Shown here: one piece after another, positions 41,931 to 52,133 of the stretch | Layout of the letters: each line of letters starts with the position of its first letter | How positions within the stretch are numbered: position 1 is the stretch's first letter | Source: AP-15 sp963755435 | GTDB lineage: Bacteria > Pseudomonadota > Alphaproteobacteria > ATCC43930 > CGMCC-115725 | Direction: 5' to 3' | Length of the DNA stretch: 64,000 nucleotides | Assembly (NCBI GenBank): GCA_963755435.1 | Contig: CAVWJX010000011.1 | Coordinates: forward strand, 124,001 to 188,000 | Notes under the pieces: generated by a model | The model's database searches: none | Seen by the model: only the letters and a program-made list of their open reading frames with translations | Told to the model about the DNA's origin: nothing | Translations under genes and position numbers: made by a program

Positions 41931-42667
41931 GCGAACTATGCTTTTGCACCAATTATCTGATCGATGCGGAGCATGCGGTCATTGTCGACGTGGAGCCCTC
42001 GACGGCGGTGCGTCAAGCCGAGGTGACCGCCGCCAAGACCATGATCGAGCGCATTCACGACCGCTTTGATCTGTGGCCGGAACGGTTGATCGCCGATACC
42101 GGCTATGGCTCGGCCGAGATGCTGAACTGGCTGGTCAATGACCGCGGTATCGAGCCGCACATCCCGGTGTTCGACAAATCCAAGCGCACCAACGACACCT
42201 TCTCGCGCGAAGACTTCGTCTACGATCACGCGAGTGACACCTACCGCTGTCCGGGCGGAAAGACCCTGCGGCGCTACCGCCGGCCGTTCACGGTGCCGCG
42301 GATTGGGGTGATGAAGGACAACTCGCTGCGCTACCGCGCCAGCAAGCATGACTGCGAGCCATGCCCGCTGAAGCCGCGCTGCTGCCCGAACGCTCCAGCC
42401 CGCAAGGTCCCGCGCGCTCAATCTACGAAGGCGCCCGTGACCTGGCGCGCGAGATCGCCAAGACCGAGGCCTACCAGACCTCTCGCCATCAGCGCAAAAA
42501 GGTCGAGATGCTGTTCGCCCACCTCAAACGCATCCTCAAGCTCGATCGGTTAAGGCTGCGCGGGCCGTGCGGCGCCCGCGACGAATTTCCACCTCGCGGC
42601 CATCGCCCAGAACCTCCGTAAACTGGCCAAGCTGATCCCCGGACCACAGCCGATGCCCGCTGCCTGA
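41931..42667 (+). pseudogene. IS1182-family transposase, C-terminal part with frameshifts
   Basis: The frame reads HAVIVDVEPSTAVRQAEVTA, ERLIADTGYGSAEMLNWLVN (second catalytic Asp region), YDHASDTYRCPGGKTLRRYR and a Cys cluster CEPCPLKPRCCPNAPARK. It then shifts twice. SIYEGARDLAREIAKTEAYQ and RKKVEMLFAHLKRILKLDRL (catalytic Glu region) follow, then HLAAIAQNLRKLAKLIP to TGA 42667. A two-base insertion near 42412 and one base near 42588 explain the shifts. The N-terminus is missing. Confidence 0.8.
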
Positions 42668-43055
42668 GGCCGGAAAACCGATCACGCGCTCAGCCACTTC
42701 AGGCCCGGCGCCAATCGTCCCGCGGCTATCCCGGGGGGTCTTCAACAGAATCGGTGGAAACGGGACATGCACGATTTGCCCGGGGTGTGATGCCCAAGGC
42801 TTGAAGCAGTGATTCACGGCCATGATCCGGAGGCCGGCCGCTGCGCAGGAGGGAGCGGCAGCGCCGCTCTTGATCCAACTGATCCGCTGCGGGTATCTCG
42901 CTATGTCCGACGCAAAGGTCATACCGGCCGAGGTGGGCCAGGGCCGCGAGTGGCGGGGCACAGGAAGATGCCCAGCATCAAAATAAACTGTTTCATCTGT
43001 GATGCGCGCATTCTTGACGCCGCGAGGCGGCTTGTTGCCGTTCGCCTGTCGGCGG
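42668..43055. other. Spacer between transposase remnant and sulfatase fragments
   Basis: A 141-aa minus frame (42536-42961) overlaps the transposase tail and has no recognisable domain, so I do not call it. I see no other gene here. Confidence 0.4.
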
Positions 43056-43210
43056 CTAGCGCCGGTCCTGCTCCTTTTCGTTGGCTTCCCTGAGCCGCTT
43101 TTCGCCCGCCGGCGTCAGGGTTGGCGGCTCGACCGAAATCGTCAACTTATCGATCTTGCCGGTGAAGTGGAACGGCACCTGATGGTCGCGATCGTCGACG
43201 CCGGTGCGCG
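43056..43210 (-). pseudogene. C-terminal remnant of a second sulfatase
   Basis: The frame reads RTGVDDRDHQVPFHFTGKID, then KLTISVEPPTLTPAGEKRLR to a stop at 43056. It is parallel to TSVDDSDYQVPFAFTGGLEK in the neighbouring sulfatase and so is the tail of a paralogue. It is only ~50 residues, with nothing of its catalytic domain left. Confidence 0.65.
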
Positions 43211-43263
43211 TGTTGGCGGCGCGTGTAATAATCCAGTACAACGCCTGTACCCATTGTCGTGGG

Positions 43264-45660
43264 TCACCGATCCCGCTTCTTCGCCAGTTCCTCCATCATG
43301 GCCTTGATGGCCTCCGGCGTCATACTCGTTTCGCCGAGATCGAAAGTGATCTTCTCCAGCCCCCCGGTGAAGGCGAACGGCACTTGGTAGTCGGAATCGT
43401 CGACCGACGTTTCGGTGTCGAGCCCAATATCGAAGGTCTCGTCCCAGGCCCAGATGAAGGGCTGTCCATCTTCCAATCGAAGACGATCGTATGCTTGCCC
43501 GGGGGCAGCGCCTCGGTCCCCTGCCATTTCGGCCGCTCGATGTCGAGCAGGTTCATCGTAAAGGTGGGCTTGCCGTCCTTGAGGTAGAGGGCATAGCCGG
43601 AGAACCGTCCGCCCTGGGTCACCAGCACCCCGTTCGCGCCGCCTTGGGGACTTCGATCTCGGCGGTGATCTTGTACGAGCGGTTGAGGATCGAGGGCGCG
43701 ACGCCGAACTCGTTCGAAGTCATCGGCCTGGTGTAGACGAACTGCGTGCGTCCCGCCGCCGGGCCGGGCCGCTCGACCGTCAATATCGCGACAGTTGAAG
43801 CGTTCAGCGGCAGAACCTGGTTACGCACGGCCTCGATCATCCACAGCTCCTGCATCATGCGCAGCCGCTCCGGTTCCCTGGCCGAGAGGTCATTCGTCTG
43901 CGTGGGATCCTCGGCGAGGTTGAACAGCTCCCACTTGAAGCCATTCAGCACGTCGACCGGCGGATGCCCTGACACGCCTTCCCAAGGGAACACAGCCGGA
44001 ATGGTGCTGGCGATCCAACCATCGTGGTAGATCGCGCGATTGCCCAGGATCTCGAAATACTGGGTCTTGCGCGTGGACGGCACATCTGTATTGGCCTTGT
44101 CCCAGGTATAGACCATGCTGACGCCGTCATAGGGGCGCTGGGCTATCCCGTTCACCATCGTCGGCTGCGGAATGCCGATCGCATCAAGGATCGTCGGCAT
44201 AATGTCGATGACGTGGTGGAACTGGTTGCGCATACCGCCGGCGTCCTTGATGCGCTTCGGCCAGGTCACCACCATGCCGGTACGCGTGCCGCCCAGATGC
44301 GAGGCAATCTGTTTGACCCAGCGATACGGCGTGTCCATCGCAAAGGCCCAGGGCACGGCGAAGTGGGGATAGGTTTGATTGGTGCCCCAGGCCGGAATCA
44401 GCGGCAGCATCTGCTCGACGGTGAAGGCGTAGCCGTTGAAATAGGCGACCTCGTTCGGCGTGCCGTGCATCGAGCCCTCCGCGCTCATGCCATTGTCGCC
44501 GCAGACGAAACAAATCAGCGTGTTGTCGAAGAGACCGAGGTTCTCGATCGTTTCGATGATCCGGCCGATCTCGTGATCGCTGTAGGCCAAGTAGGCGGCC
44601 CAGATTTCGATCTGGCGCACATAGAGCCGCCTCTCGTCGGCCGATAGCGTGTCCCATCTCCGAAGTATGTCGTCCGGCCAGGGCAGGAGCTTGGCATCGG
44701 GCGGAATGACGCCGAGCCTCTTCTGGTTCTCGAAAATACGCTCGGTGACCTTGTTCCAGCCGTCGTCGAACAGGTGCATCGCGCTGATCTTGTCGACCCA
44801 TTCCTTCGTCGGATGATGCGGCGCGTGCGTGGCGCCGGGTGCGTAGTGGATGAACCAGGGCCGCTTCGGATCGGTCGCCGTCTGCGTCGAGACGTACTCG
44901 ATACAGTCGTCCGCCATCGCAGTCATTAGGTTCCAGCCAGGGTTGCCGTTGTAGGGTTGGATCGCCGTCGTGTTGCGGAACAGGCAGCCCGGCTCCCACT
45001 GGCTGGTATCGCCGCCGACGAAGCCATAGAAATAGTCGTAGCCCTGTCCAATCGGCCAATGCTCGAATGGTCCTTGCGGGCTGGCCTCCCAGGTCGGAAC
45101 GTTGTGGTTTTTGCCGAACCAGGCCGTGGAGTACCCGTTCTCCTTCAGGGTCGCCGCCCCATGAGCGGTTTCGGGCGGGATGACGGAATCGTAGCCCGGG
45201 TACCCGGTGGCGCCTTCGACGACCATACCAGTGTGGACGGCGTGGTGATTGCGCCCGGTGAGCAGCGCCGCCGGGTCGGCGAACACAACGCCGTATTGTG
45301 CATCCGGGTATAGCGCAGGCCGCGCTGCGCCAGCTTGTCCAATGTGGGTGTCGGCACCAATCCACCGAACACCGAGTTGGAGCCGAAGCCCGCATCGTCG
45401 ATCAGAACCAGCAGCACGTTCGGCGCGCCTTCCGGTGGCATGATAGTCGGCGACCAGCCCGGCGTGCTCTGGATATAGTTCGGTTCGATAAAGCCTGAGA
45501 ACGGCGGCGTCGGGGTCGGCAGCACCGTGCTGTCGGGGAATTGGGCCGCGGTCGGTGAGCCGGGCGCTTGCGCCCAGGCTCCCTTGCGGAACCCGAAGTT
45601 GGCAAATGCCGTTGCCAGTGCCACCTTTGCTGTGGACAGGAACAATTGCCGTCGGTTCAT
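43264..45660 (-). pseudogene. Formylglycine-dependent arylsulfatase, broken by three frameshifts
   Basis: ATG 45660 (GGAGA upstream) starts MNRRQLFLSTAKVALATAFA, a Tat-like signal. Next come APNVLLVLIDDAGFGSNSVF (metal-binding DD) and TALCSPTR, the CxPxR site whose Cys becomes formylglycine. A base is missing at ~45283; AALLTGRNHHAVHTGM continues in the next frame, with WFIHYAPGATHAPHH and CFVCGDNGMSAEGS. Near 43633 another base is lost (EIEVPK then GVLVTQGGRFSGYALYLKDG). A third break near 43473 leads to QPFIWAWDETFDIGLDTETS and the stop. The family hydrolyses sulfate esters in the periplasm. An intact maturase gene lies at 49075. Confidence 0.8.
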
Positions 45661-45730
45661 CTTGTTGTCTCCTTCTCGATCGTCTTGTTGCCGTTTGCGC
45701 CTATCGTACGCTTTTGCGTTCGCGCCATAT

Positions 45731-46135
45731 TCATTGCCCAGCCCCGGGGTTCGATGGAACGTGATCGTTTCGCTGCAGCGCCACGAGGCACCAGCCCGCG
45801 AGCGCCAGATGAACGAGCACGGCCGGCCACAGGCCGATGCCCGTCAGTCCGAGCCGCACGCCGGCATAGACCAGCAGCAGGCTGGCAATCGTGTCGTATA
45901 CCAGCATCGCCGACACCAGCACCGACGCGGCGTGCGCGGCGCTATCATTGCTGGCCCGCCAGCACGCAAAACTGAGCGCGAGCAGCGGCGCGCCGATCAC
46001 ACGCGCGACCAGCAATCCCAACGCGGTGTCGGGTCTCCGGCCGAACAAAATCGTGATTACCAGCGAGGGCAGCAGAAGAAACCCCACCGCTGTCGCGGCC
46101 TCCTCCAGTGCCGTCACTCGCAGCAGGACTCTCAA
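45731..46135 (-). CDS. Small four-helix membrane protein
   Basis: The ~134-aa product has four hydrophobic segments: VGFLLLPSLVITILFG, LVARVIGAPLLALSFACW, VLVSAMLVYDTIASLLLVYA and LWPAVLVHLALAGWCLVAL. No family is certain; DoxX-like or DUF4345-like proteins are similar in size. It lies between the sulfatase and DUF1254 genes, on the same strand, 70 and 19 nt away, so it belongs to that unit. Start is TTG 46135 or a downstream GTG. Confidence 0.6.
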   Translation of the reverse strand: MRVLLRVTALEEAATAVGFLLLPSLVITILFGRRPDTALGLLVARVIGAPLLALSFACWRASNDSAAHAASVLVSAMLVYDTIASLLLVYAGVRLGLTGIGLWPAVLVHLALAGWCLVALQRNDHVPSNPGAGQ

Positions 46136-46154
46136 GCTGATGCGCGCTCCGAAC

Positions 46155-47638
46155 TCACTTCAGCTTTCGGATCGGTGGGTTCACGTAAGTGCCGTTCAGC
46201 GCCTGTTGCTTGGGCCAGTAGTTCCGAATGACGATGTTGAACTCGCCCTGTGCCGGCGCCGGCAGCCAGTTGGCTTCCTTCTCCTTGCCCGGCGACTCCG
46301 CCTGAATGTAGATGTCCAGCGACCCGTCTGGGTTGTAGTTCAGCGGCATTCAGGGCGCAATGTCGTAGCGATCGAGCGAGTTCGGGGGTAGTTGGATCCC
46401 TGATAAAGCGACACGGACCAGGTGGCGTTGGTCGGCGGGAACAGGCCTTTGTCGTAGTGAATCACGTACTTGTTCGCGGCATTAAGCCGGTTGCCGTCGC
46501 CATCCACGAACGCGATCGGATAGATCGTGTCTTCCTGCAGGTCGGCGCCAAGCCCCGCCATGGCGATACCGGCGCGCGTGCCGTAGTCGGTGCCGTACCG
46601 GCCCAGATCCGGCGGCCGGATTCAGCCGTTGTCGTTGCGCATCGTAGCGACGCCGTCCTCCATCTTCACCAGCGCTTCCTTGACGGTGCGGTTCAATCCG
46701 CGCGCCACCGCCGGATCGAGTTTGCCAATGTCGAACCGGCGGCCCGGTTCGACACCGAACCGGCCGAGTTTCCAAAGCGCGCGATCGTCCGCGGCGTAGG
46801 GCGGGTTATCTTTCATCGCCATGGCCAGCCGGCTGAAAAACGTCCCCGCATCCATGGCGGCCACCTGCTCGGGCGGCGTCGGAGTGAGCGCGACCGCGCT
46901 GTTGACCGGCACGTTGGTGGGCGGCGTGTACGGTTTGCTCCAGGCGCTCAGCGGCGTCAACCTGTACTCGGCCTGGATCGCATTCACCGCGGCGAAATCC
47001 TCGGGGCCGTTCGCCTGCGTCTGCCCAAGGGCCCATGCGTAAAGCGTGGACGAACGATATACCTGCCGGATGTCGGTCGGTGCCGTGCCGCTCCACTTCG
47101 GGCCGGCGATCAGGAAGGCACCCCGACGGGTCCCCGTCGTTCGCTTCCCGATCGAGGCGAAAACGTCGGTCCACATGTTCATCACCGAGAACACGTAGTA
47201 GCGCCCGCCGGTGTCCGGGACCGAGAGCACCATCGGTTCCCGGTCGAGATCGAGCCAGCCCGTCGTCCACAGCGAGTTCAGGCTGATGCGCACGACATTG
47301 GTGAAATGCGGGCTCACATAGTGCGGCATCTTGGCCAACTGGTTGATCGGTGCGGCAGTCCCGTCGGCGTTCGGCGCCGAGGCGGCCGTGAGCACGTCGC
47401 GCGTCACGTCCATGACTACCATCGGATAGCCGTAGACGAACGACATCATGCCGAGCAGGTAGGCCGCCTCCTCCCGCACCTCCGCGCGAGCGTCATGGAT
47501 ATCGGCCGTGACGTCCTGAAAGGACTGTTCGAGAAAGTTTGCTGACCGGCCTGATCTGGGGCGCAGCAGCACGGCCGTGCCGAGCGCTAGGACGGCCGGA
47601 CCAAGATCCCGCCGACGCATTCCGCGCATGTTTGTCAC
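46155..47638 (-). pseudogene. DUF1254/DUF1214 protein with two TGG-to-TGA stops and a frameshift
   Basis: GTG 47638 has GGAGGAA upstream, and a Tat-like MRRRDLGPAVLALGTAVLL follows. DUF1254 is shown by AYLLGMMSFVYGYPMVVMDV and TTGWLDLDREPMVLSVPDTG, and DUF1214 by FVDGDGNRLNAANKYVIHYD and DGSLDIYIQAESPGKEKEAN. In-frame TGA codons interrupt it at 46622-46624 (NDNG-stop-IRPPDLGRYGTDYGTRA) and ~46350 (IAP-stop-MPLNYNPDG). Both lie where homologues have Trp. One base is missing between them near 46385. The family is exported and its function is poorly known. Confidence 0.75.
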
Positions 47639-47892
47639 GTGACATCTTCCTCCGCGATGACTCTTGTCGTCATGGCCGGGCTCGAACGACGCACTGAAAG
47701 CCGAGATGGCAAGTGGCGGGGTCGATCACCTGCGATAGCGTGGAGCCGGTCGATAGCAGCGACGGTAAATTGGGTAGGCAGGGATCCGAGCCGCCCGTGA
47801 TCAAATTGTGCAAAAAGCATGACTTAGCGGAACCACATGCTCGAGATTAAGCGGTACCCAATTGCGAGGTTAAAAACCCGCCTTCTCTTCGG

Positions 47893-48894
47893 CTATGCAG
47901 ATTTGATAAATTCCCAGAGCGGCCCGGTGTTTTTATTCGGTCTCGGATCCTCGGGCGGGCGCCGCAGCGTCGTGACTGGTGTTTCCCCAAACAGCATTCG
48001 GTACACTCCCGAGAAGCGCCCCAACTCCCAGAAACCCTGATTGGTGGCGATCTCGGTCACGGTTGTCGAATGTGGATCAGCCCGGCGCAGCGCGCGTTGC
48101 GCTAGATGCATTCGCCGCAGCAAAACGTATCGCTTTGGGCTCATGCCGAGATATTCCCAGCAGAATGCTCGAAGAGTTGGGTAGGAAACTCCAGCGGCGG
48201 CGCACAACTCGGCCGCATAAAGAGATCGATCGGAATTGGCCTGCAGCAGCTCTTCCAATCGCTGCATCACGATTTCTCGGCGGCGATCCATCCCTCTTTG
48301 ATCGGCATCCCTGCTGCCCGAGAGGCACGCGAGCATCGCCTCGAAGAGCGCGTGCTCGATCGCTCGCGCGACCTCCGGGGTCACCAGGAACTCGGGGCTG
48401 GTTTTGGCGAGCCCGCTCGCCCTTGATGCAGGTTCAACAGCCGCGACAACAGATGCCTCTGCGGTCTGATACGGTGCGTGACCAAAGGTGGCCTCAGGTC
48501 GCGGCCGATGATCGCAATATCCGGCTGCGGCAAGATCGTCGTGTGTTAAGGCAATGGCACCCCATTCGCAAGCCGCCGAGGACCGGTCGTAGCCCGTCGA
48601 TCCCGGGCGGTAGACGACGATCTCTCCTTGCGACGTTTCGAGACCATTGACAAATATCGGCGGGCCCGCAGAGGTGGGAAAGACAAATCCGGCGACACTC
48701 GGGTCGATTGTGGAGTACGAAACCCGGGCTAAACTCTCCTTGCTGCGCTGAATAGAAAGGCGATCGAGCCGAATATTGGTCCACTCAGCGTAAAAATTGC
48801 CGTGGCCCGTGATTATTCCTTCCGCATGCGCGTTGTGGATCGCCGCATGATAGGCGTCGGGGTCGGTAAACGCGCGCACGATGCTCGCGGGCAT
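47893..48894 (-). CDS. AraC-family transcriptional regulator
   Basis: The 333-aa protein has a variable N-terminal half with a cupin-like region (GEIVVYRPGSTGYDRSS). The C-terminal AraC DNA-binding domain shows two HTHs: SLYAAELCAAAGVSYPTLRA and TVTEIATNQGFWELGRFSGV, ending YRMLFGETPVTTLRR. It is divergent neither from nor overlapping the DUF1254 gene but lies upstream of it on the same strand, separated by 254 nt. It may control the sulfatase/DUF1254 group; this is inference. Codon use is less GC-rich than the core. Confidence 0.85.
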   Translation of the reverse strand: MPASIVRAFTDPDAYHAAIHNAHAEGIITGHGNFYAEWTNIRLDRLSIQRSKESLARVSYSTIDPSVAGFVFPTSAGPPIFVNGLETSQGEIVVYRPGSTGYDRSSAACEWGAIALTHDDLAAAGYCDHRPRPEATFGHAPYQTAEASVVAAVEPASRASGLAKTSPEFLVTPEVARAIEHALFEAMLACLSGSRDADQRGMDRRREIVMQRLEELLQANSDRSLYAAELCAAAGVSYPTLRAFCWEYLGMSPKRYVLLRRMHLAQRALRRADPHSTTVTEIATNQGFWELGRFSGVYRMLFGETPVTTLRRPPEDPRPNKNTGPLWEFIKSA

Positions 48895-49041
48895 AATCTC
48901 TCAGGTGCCTGCTTCGGTACCGCAAACGGGGCAGCGGCCGGACTTAACCGCGTTGCTGATCCAGGTCAATGGCGACCGGAAATTTTGCAGGGCACACTTT
49001 GTCGCGGCGCAAAGAGCACGGCCTCTACCGAGCGCTTCTCC

Positions 49042-49079
49042 TTACTCGCGACGTGACAGCTTACTCGCGACGTGTCAGC
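49042..49079. repeat. Two tandem 19-bp repeats at the FGE stop
   Basis: ttactcgcgacgtgacagc and ttactcgcgacgtgtcagc lie head to tail with one mismatch. The second copy contains the stop codon of the sulfatase-modifying enzyme gene. Confidence 0.7.
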
Positions 49080-50007
49080 CGCGGATCACGCAGCGGAAGC
49101 CGATGTGGCAGGTGCCGGTACCGATCGCCTGCGGATAGCGCGCTGCCGGTCGGTAGCGGCGGCAGTAATTGGGCGCGCACAGATAGGAGCCGCCCTTGAT
49201 CACCTTGCGCGCGATGCGGACCGGCAGCGCCGGATCGTGGCTTCCGGCCATCGGGCTTCCCCGCGGAACGAGCGCGCTGCAGCACAGCGCCTCGGGATCG
49301 GCCGCATGCCGGGCCGCATACCAATCGATAGTCCACTCCCAGACATTGCCGGTCATATCGTGCAGGCCATAGCCGTTGGGCGGGAACGAGCCGACCGGAG
49401 CGCGCCCGGCGAACCCGTCGAGGGCGAGATTGTGAAACGGAAATTGGCCCTGCCAGGTATTCGCCATCCATTGGCCACCCGGGTTGAACTCGGCGCCCCA
49501 ACAGAATTGCGCCTCGCCCAACCCGCCGCGCGCGGCAAATTCCCACTCGGCTTCGCTCGGCAAGGATTTGCCGGCCCAGGCGGCATAGGCTGCGGCATCC
49601 TCATACGCGACCTGCACCACCGGGTCGCGTTCATGTTTGTCGATCGTGGTCTGAGGGCCCTCGGGATGGCGCCAATCGGCGCCCGGCACATAGGTCCAGC
49701 GGCTGGTGATGTCGCGCATGTCGACGCGGCCGGACGGCATGAAAAAGACGGTGCTGCCGGGCTTCAGCAACTCCGCCGGGGCGCCCGGATAAAGCGCCGG
49801 ATCGGGCGGGCGCTCGGCGAGCGTGACGTAGCCCGTAGCGGCGACAAACGCCGCGAACTCGGCGTTGGTGACGGCATATTCGTCGATCCAGAAACCCCCG
49901 ACCGCGGCGTCGTGAGCCGGCCCCTCCTCAGGATAGGAAAGATCGGCGCCCATGCGAAACCCGCCGCCGGGGATCCAGCGCATGCCGGGAGGGACGGTGG
50001 TCTCCAT
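49075..50007 (-). CDS. Formylglycine-generating enzyme (sulfatase-modifying factor)
   Basis: The 310-aa protein starts MRWIPGGGFRMGADLSYPEE, the FGE start. It has WEFAARGG, GLHDMTGNVWEWTIDWYAA and a C-terminal GGSYLCAPNYCRRYRPAARY. The last segment aligns with the copper-binding active-site Cys pair of FGE. The enzyme oxidises the Cys of CxPxR sulfatases to formylglycine. It is uninterrupted and has all key residues, while the only sulfatase in the window is broken. Downstream of it the AraC gene shares the strand. Confidence 0.9.
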   Translation of the reverse strand: METTVPPGMRWIPGGGFRMGADLSYPEEGPAHDAAVGGFWIDEYAVTNAEFAAFVAATGYVTLAERPPDPALYPGAPAELLKPGSTVFFMPSGRVDMRDITSRWTYVPGADWRHPEGPQTTIDKHERDPVVQVAYEDAAAYAAWAGKSLPSEAEWEFAARGGLGEAQFCWGAEFNPGGQWMANTWQGQFPFHNLALDGFAGRAPVGSFPPNGYGLHDMTGNVWEWTIDWYAARHAADPEALCCSALVPRGSPMAGSHDPALPVRIARKVIKGGSYLCAPNYCRRYRPAARYPQAIGTGTCHIGFRCVIRG

Positions 50008-50028
50008 CAGACGACCCCCGGCGGATGA

Positions 50029-50893
50029 TCAAAAGCGGATCGTGGCGCCGATTATCGCGCCCTTCATGTGCACGTTGAAGCCGATGGGCTTTGCGCTCGC
50101 CGAGTAGCGGACGTTGAGGCTACGGTAGCCGACATGCAGGTCCATCCAAGGCTCCAATGCGTAATCAAGGGTGCCGGTGATCTGCCAATCGGCGTGTGCT
50201 GCAATCCCGAACCCGCCGACATCGCCATAGCCGGTCAATCCGAAGCCGTTGCCGAAATCGCAGTGGTAGCGGGCGGCTATCAGCGGATCGGTCCAGCTGC
50301 CTGAATCGCTGACGCTTACCGTCGGTATCACCCCCCTGCCGTTCAAGATCGTGTCCGCCGACACGTCCCAAAACCGAAAACCGAGACCCGCATCGATGGT
50401 CTGATTGGGATGGTCGAGCAAACGGTAGAGAAAATCCCCGGTGACGATGCTGAGGACCAATCCGGTGTTGCCGCCCGAAAAAAAATGTTTCGGGTGGTGA
50501 TCGGCACACCGAGCGGGATATGCATCGCGTCGGCCAAGACACCGAACGGCCCATAGCGCAATTCGGCCGCTCCCATAAACGGCACGCTATTGAGATCGCT
50601 TATTATTTCACCGGGTCCGGCACTGATATTGACTTGCGGTGCGCGCGTGAGCGGTGTGGTGATCGTCAGGTTCAGGCCCGCGTCCAAAAATAAGGGTAGG
50701 CGATCAGCTGCAATCCGCTAGCGAAGGACCGCGCGGGCGGCGGGGGCACCGGCGGGGAGACGAGCGGCGGCGCCGGGAGGCCCGACGCCGCCGATTGCTG
50801 GGCATAAACTGATCCCGCCCCGATCTCATTTACCGCAAGCGCGAGGACAACGCTCGCCGCGGCGGCGGCGATCCTCTGCCGATTATCCCGTAT
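50029..50893 (-). pseudogene. Outer-membrane beta-barrel protein with frameshifts and a lost start
   Basis: An exported protein can be assembled from three frames. The first, ASVVLALAVNEIGAGSVYAQ, has no ATG start; an ATA at 50893 sits at the proper distance from GAGG. Next, AGLNLTITTPLTRAPQVNIS and YGPFGVLADAMHIPLGVPIT lead to a T8 tract (minus strand, ~50478-50485). The last frame starts LVLSIVTGDFLYRLLDHPNQ and ends FNVHMKGAIIGATIRF. The alternating strands and the terminal Phe suit a barrel. One base is missing near 50693 and one at the T8 tract. The function is unknown. Confidence 0.65.
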
Positions 50894-51149
50894 TCTGTCC
50901 TCTCGATTGGCGAGCGAGTGCCTTTCGGTTCATTCCTCGGTCGTTGGGGAGGGTCAGGCGCTGGTCGCGCCTGCGGGTTTCTGCTGATGCCGCAGATTTG
51001 GGATCTGGCTCTGCTGCGCCGCGACCTACGCCCGAGTTCCGCTGCAGCCCGTGCGCCAGTTCGTCGTCGGCACGTGGCAATGTCAGTGACGATAACACCA
51101 ACGCGGTCAACGGGACAACCCGCGCGACGGCCGCCAAGCAAATCCTCAT
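50883..51149 (-). CDS. Possible small secreted protein upstream of the barrel gene
   Basis: ATG 51149 follows GGAGACAGCC. The 88-aa product begins MRICLAAVARVVPLTALVLS, a signal-like sequence, then a hydrophilic, charged, Gly/Arg-rich tail without family match. Its TAA overlaps the presumed start of the barrel gene. It may be a gene or the decayed leader of the barrel protein. Confidence 0.3.
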   Translation of the reverse strand: MRICLAAVARVVPLTALVLSSLTLPRADDELAHGLQRNSGVGRGAAEPDPKSAASAETRRRDQRLTLPNDRGMNRKALARQSRGQNTG

Positions 51150-51324
51150 GGCTGTCTCCGACCGGTCAATGCCGAAGGGCGAAACCTTCAGAGCCAAGCT
51201 AAGCGTGCAGGTATCAAGCCGACTATGCAGAATTGGAAAAATTCGAAGCCGGTGGAGAGCGTAAGGCTCCTTGCGGTCAGAACCGACAGCCGGCGGCGCC
51301 ATGGTTCCAAAAAAAGGGGTTTTA

Positions 51325-51629
51325 TGATTCCCGGAGTGCGCTGGCTAGCGGCGGAGCTTTATCGCTACAAAGGCGAACTGCTACTGTGACAAGGGCATCC
51401 CGAGGCCACCGAGGAATTACATTGCAAAGCCCTCAGCATCGCCCGAGAGCAGGAGGCCAAACTCTGGGAATTGCGCGCCGCCGCGAGCCTTGCGCAACTG
51501 CGCTGCGACCAGGGCCGCCGCTCCGAAGCCCGCGATCTGCTCTCGCCGGTCTATGGCTGGTTTACCGCGGGCTTCGAGACGCGCCTGACCTCAGGGAAGC
51601 AAAACTAACTGCTCGACCAACTGGCGTGA
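51325..51629 (+). pseudogene. C-terminal remnant of a cyclase/TPR ATPase-type protein
   Basis: The text reads RWLAAELYRYKGELLL, then a TGA where QGHPEATEELHCKALSIARE continues in frame. LWELRAAASLAQLRCDQGRR and SEARDLLSPVYGWFTAGFET follow. This resembles the TPR end of large adenylate cyclase/AAA ATPase proteins. The tail DLREAK-LLDQLA needs another one-base shift. The stop probably came from CGA to TGA. Only ~95 residues remain. Confidence 0.6.
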
Positions 51630-51919
51630 GCCGGCGACTGGCGTACGTCGAAATTCTCACTAATGACTGTTCCCTGGCCAGCCCGACCATCCACGGCGTG
51701 GGCCAGGAATGGCTCTTAAGGGTTGACCCCCGGCATCTGATTACACCCGACGTAATGGCCGATTTCGGCGCCACCTCGCCGTTGGCACGCGCGTCGGCGA
51801 AGGTCGGGAATCCACCCAACTGAGCCGATCTCGACGGGTACCGAGAATGGCAGGTATGGGCATGAAGAGTAGCCCGAGGCCAGGGTTCAGCGCCTGCAAT
51901 GTGATCAGATGGAGACATC

Positions 51920-52085
51920 GCCAGAGGGTTGGGCGGCTTCCGCTGGGCCGTGCCGGGCCTTGCCACGATCGGGGTGCTGTGCTTCATCCCTTCATCCTGT
52001 CCTCGAACTTCTTCTACGCACCGATCCTGACCCGCACGGATGCGATGACGGCGCCGGTCGCGATCGTCAACTTCATCCCCCCGGA
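51920..52085 (+). pseudogene. Fragment of a sugar ABC transporter permease (MalG-like)
   Basis: One frame reads RGLGGFRWAVPGLATIGVLCFI. The next reads PFILSSNFFYAPILTRTDAM and TAPVAIVNFI, a pattern found late in MalG/UgpE-type permeases (FF-ALILTRTDA-TAPVA). The two parts are joined by a one-base shift near 51990. It is short and isolated. Confidence 0.45.
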
Positions 52086-52133
52086 GTGCTCCCAAAGCCG
52101 TGATCCGGTCGGGAACCCCAGCGGCGCCTCCGG

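Noticed and set aside
42536..42961. 141-aa minus frame
   Set aside because: Overlaps the transposase tail; no recognisable domain or start signal.
46155..47638. TGA read as tryptophan (recoded genetic code)
   Set aside because: Neighbouring intact genes use TGG for Trp and TGA as terminators, and this gene also has a frameshift.
51562..52095. 177-aa minus frame
   Set aside because: Opposes two recognisable + strand remnants (cyclase/TPR and permease pieces) and shows no domain.
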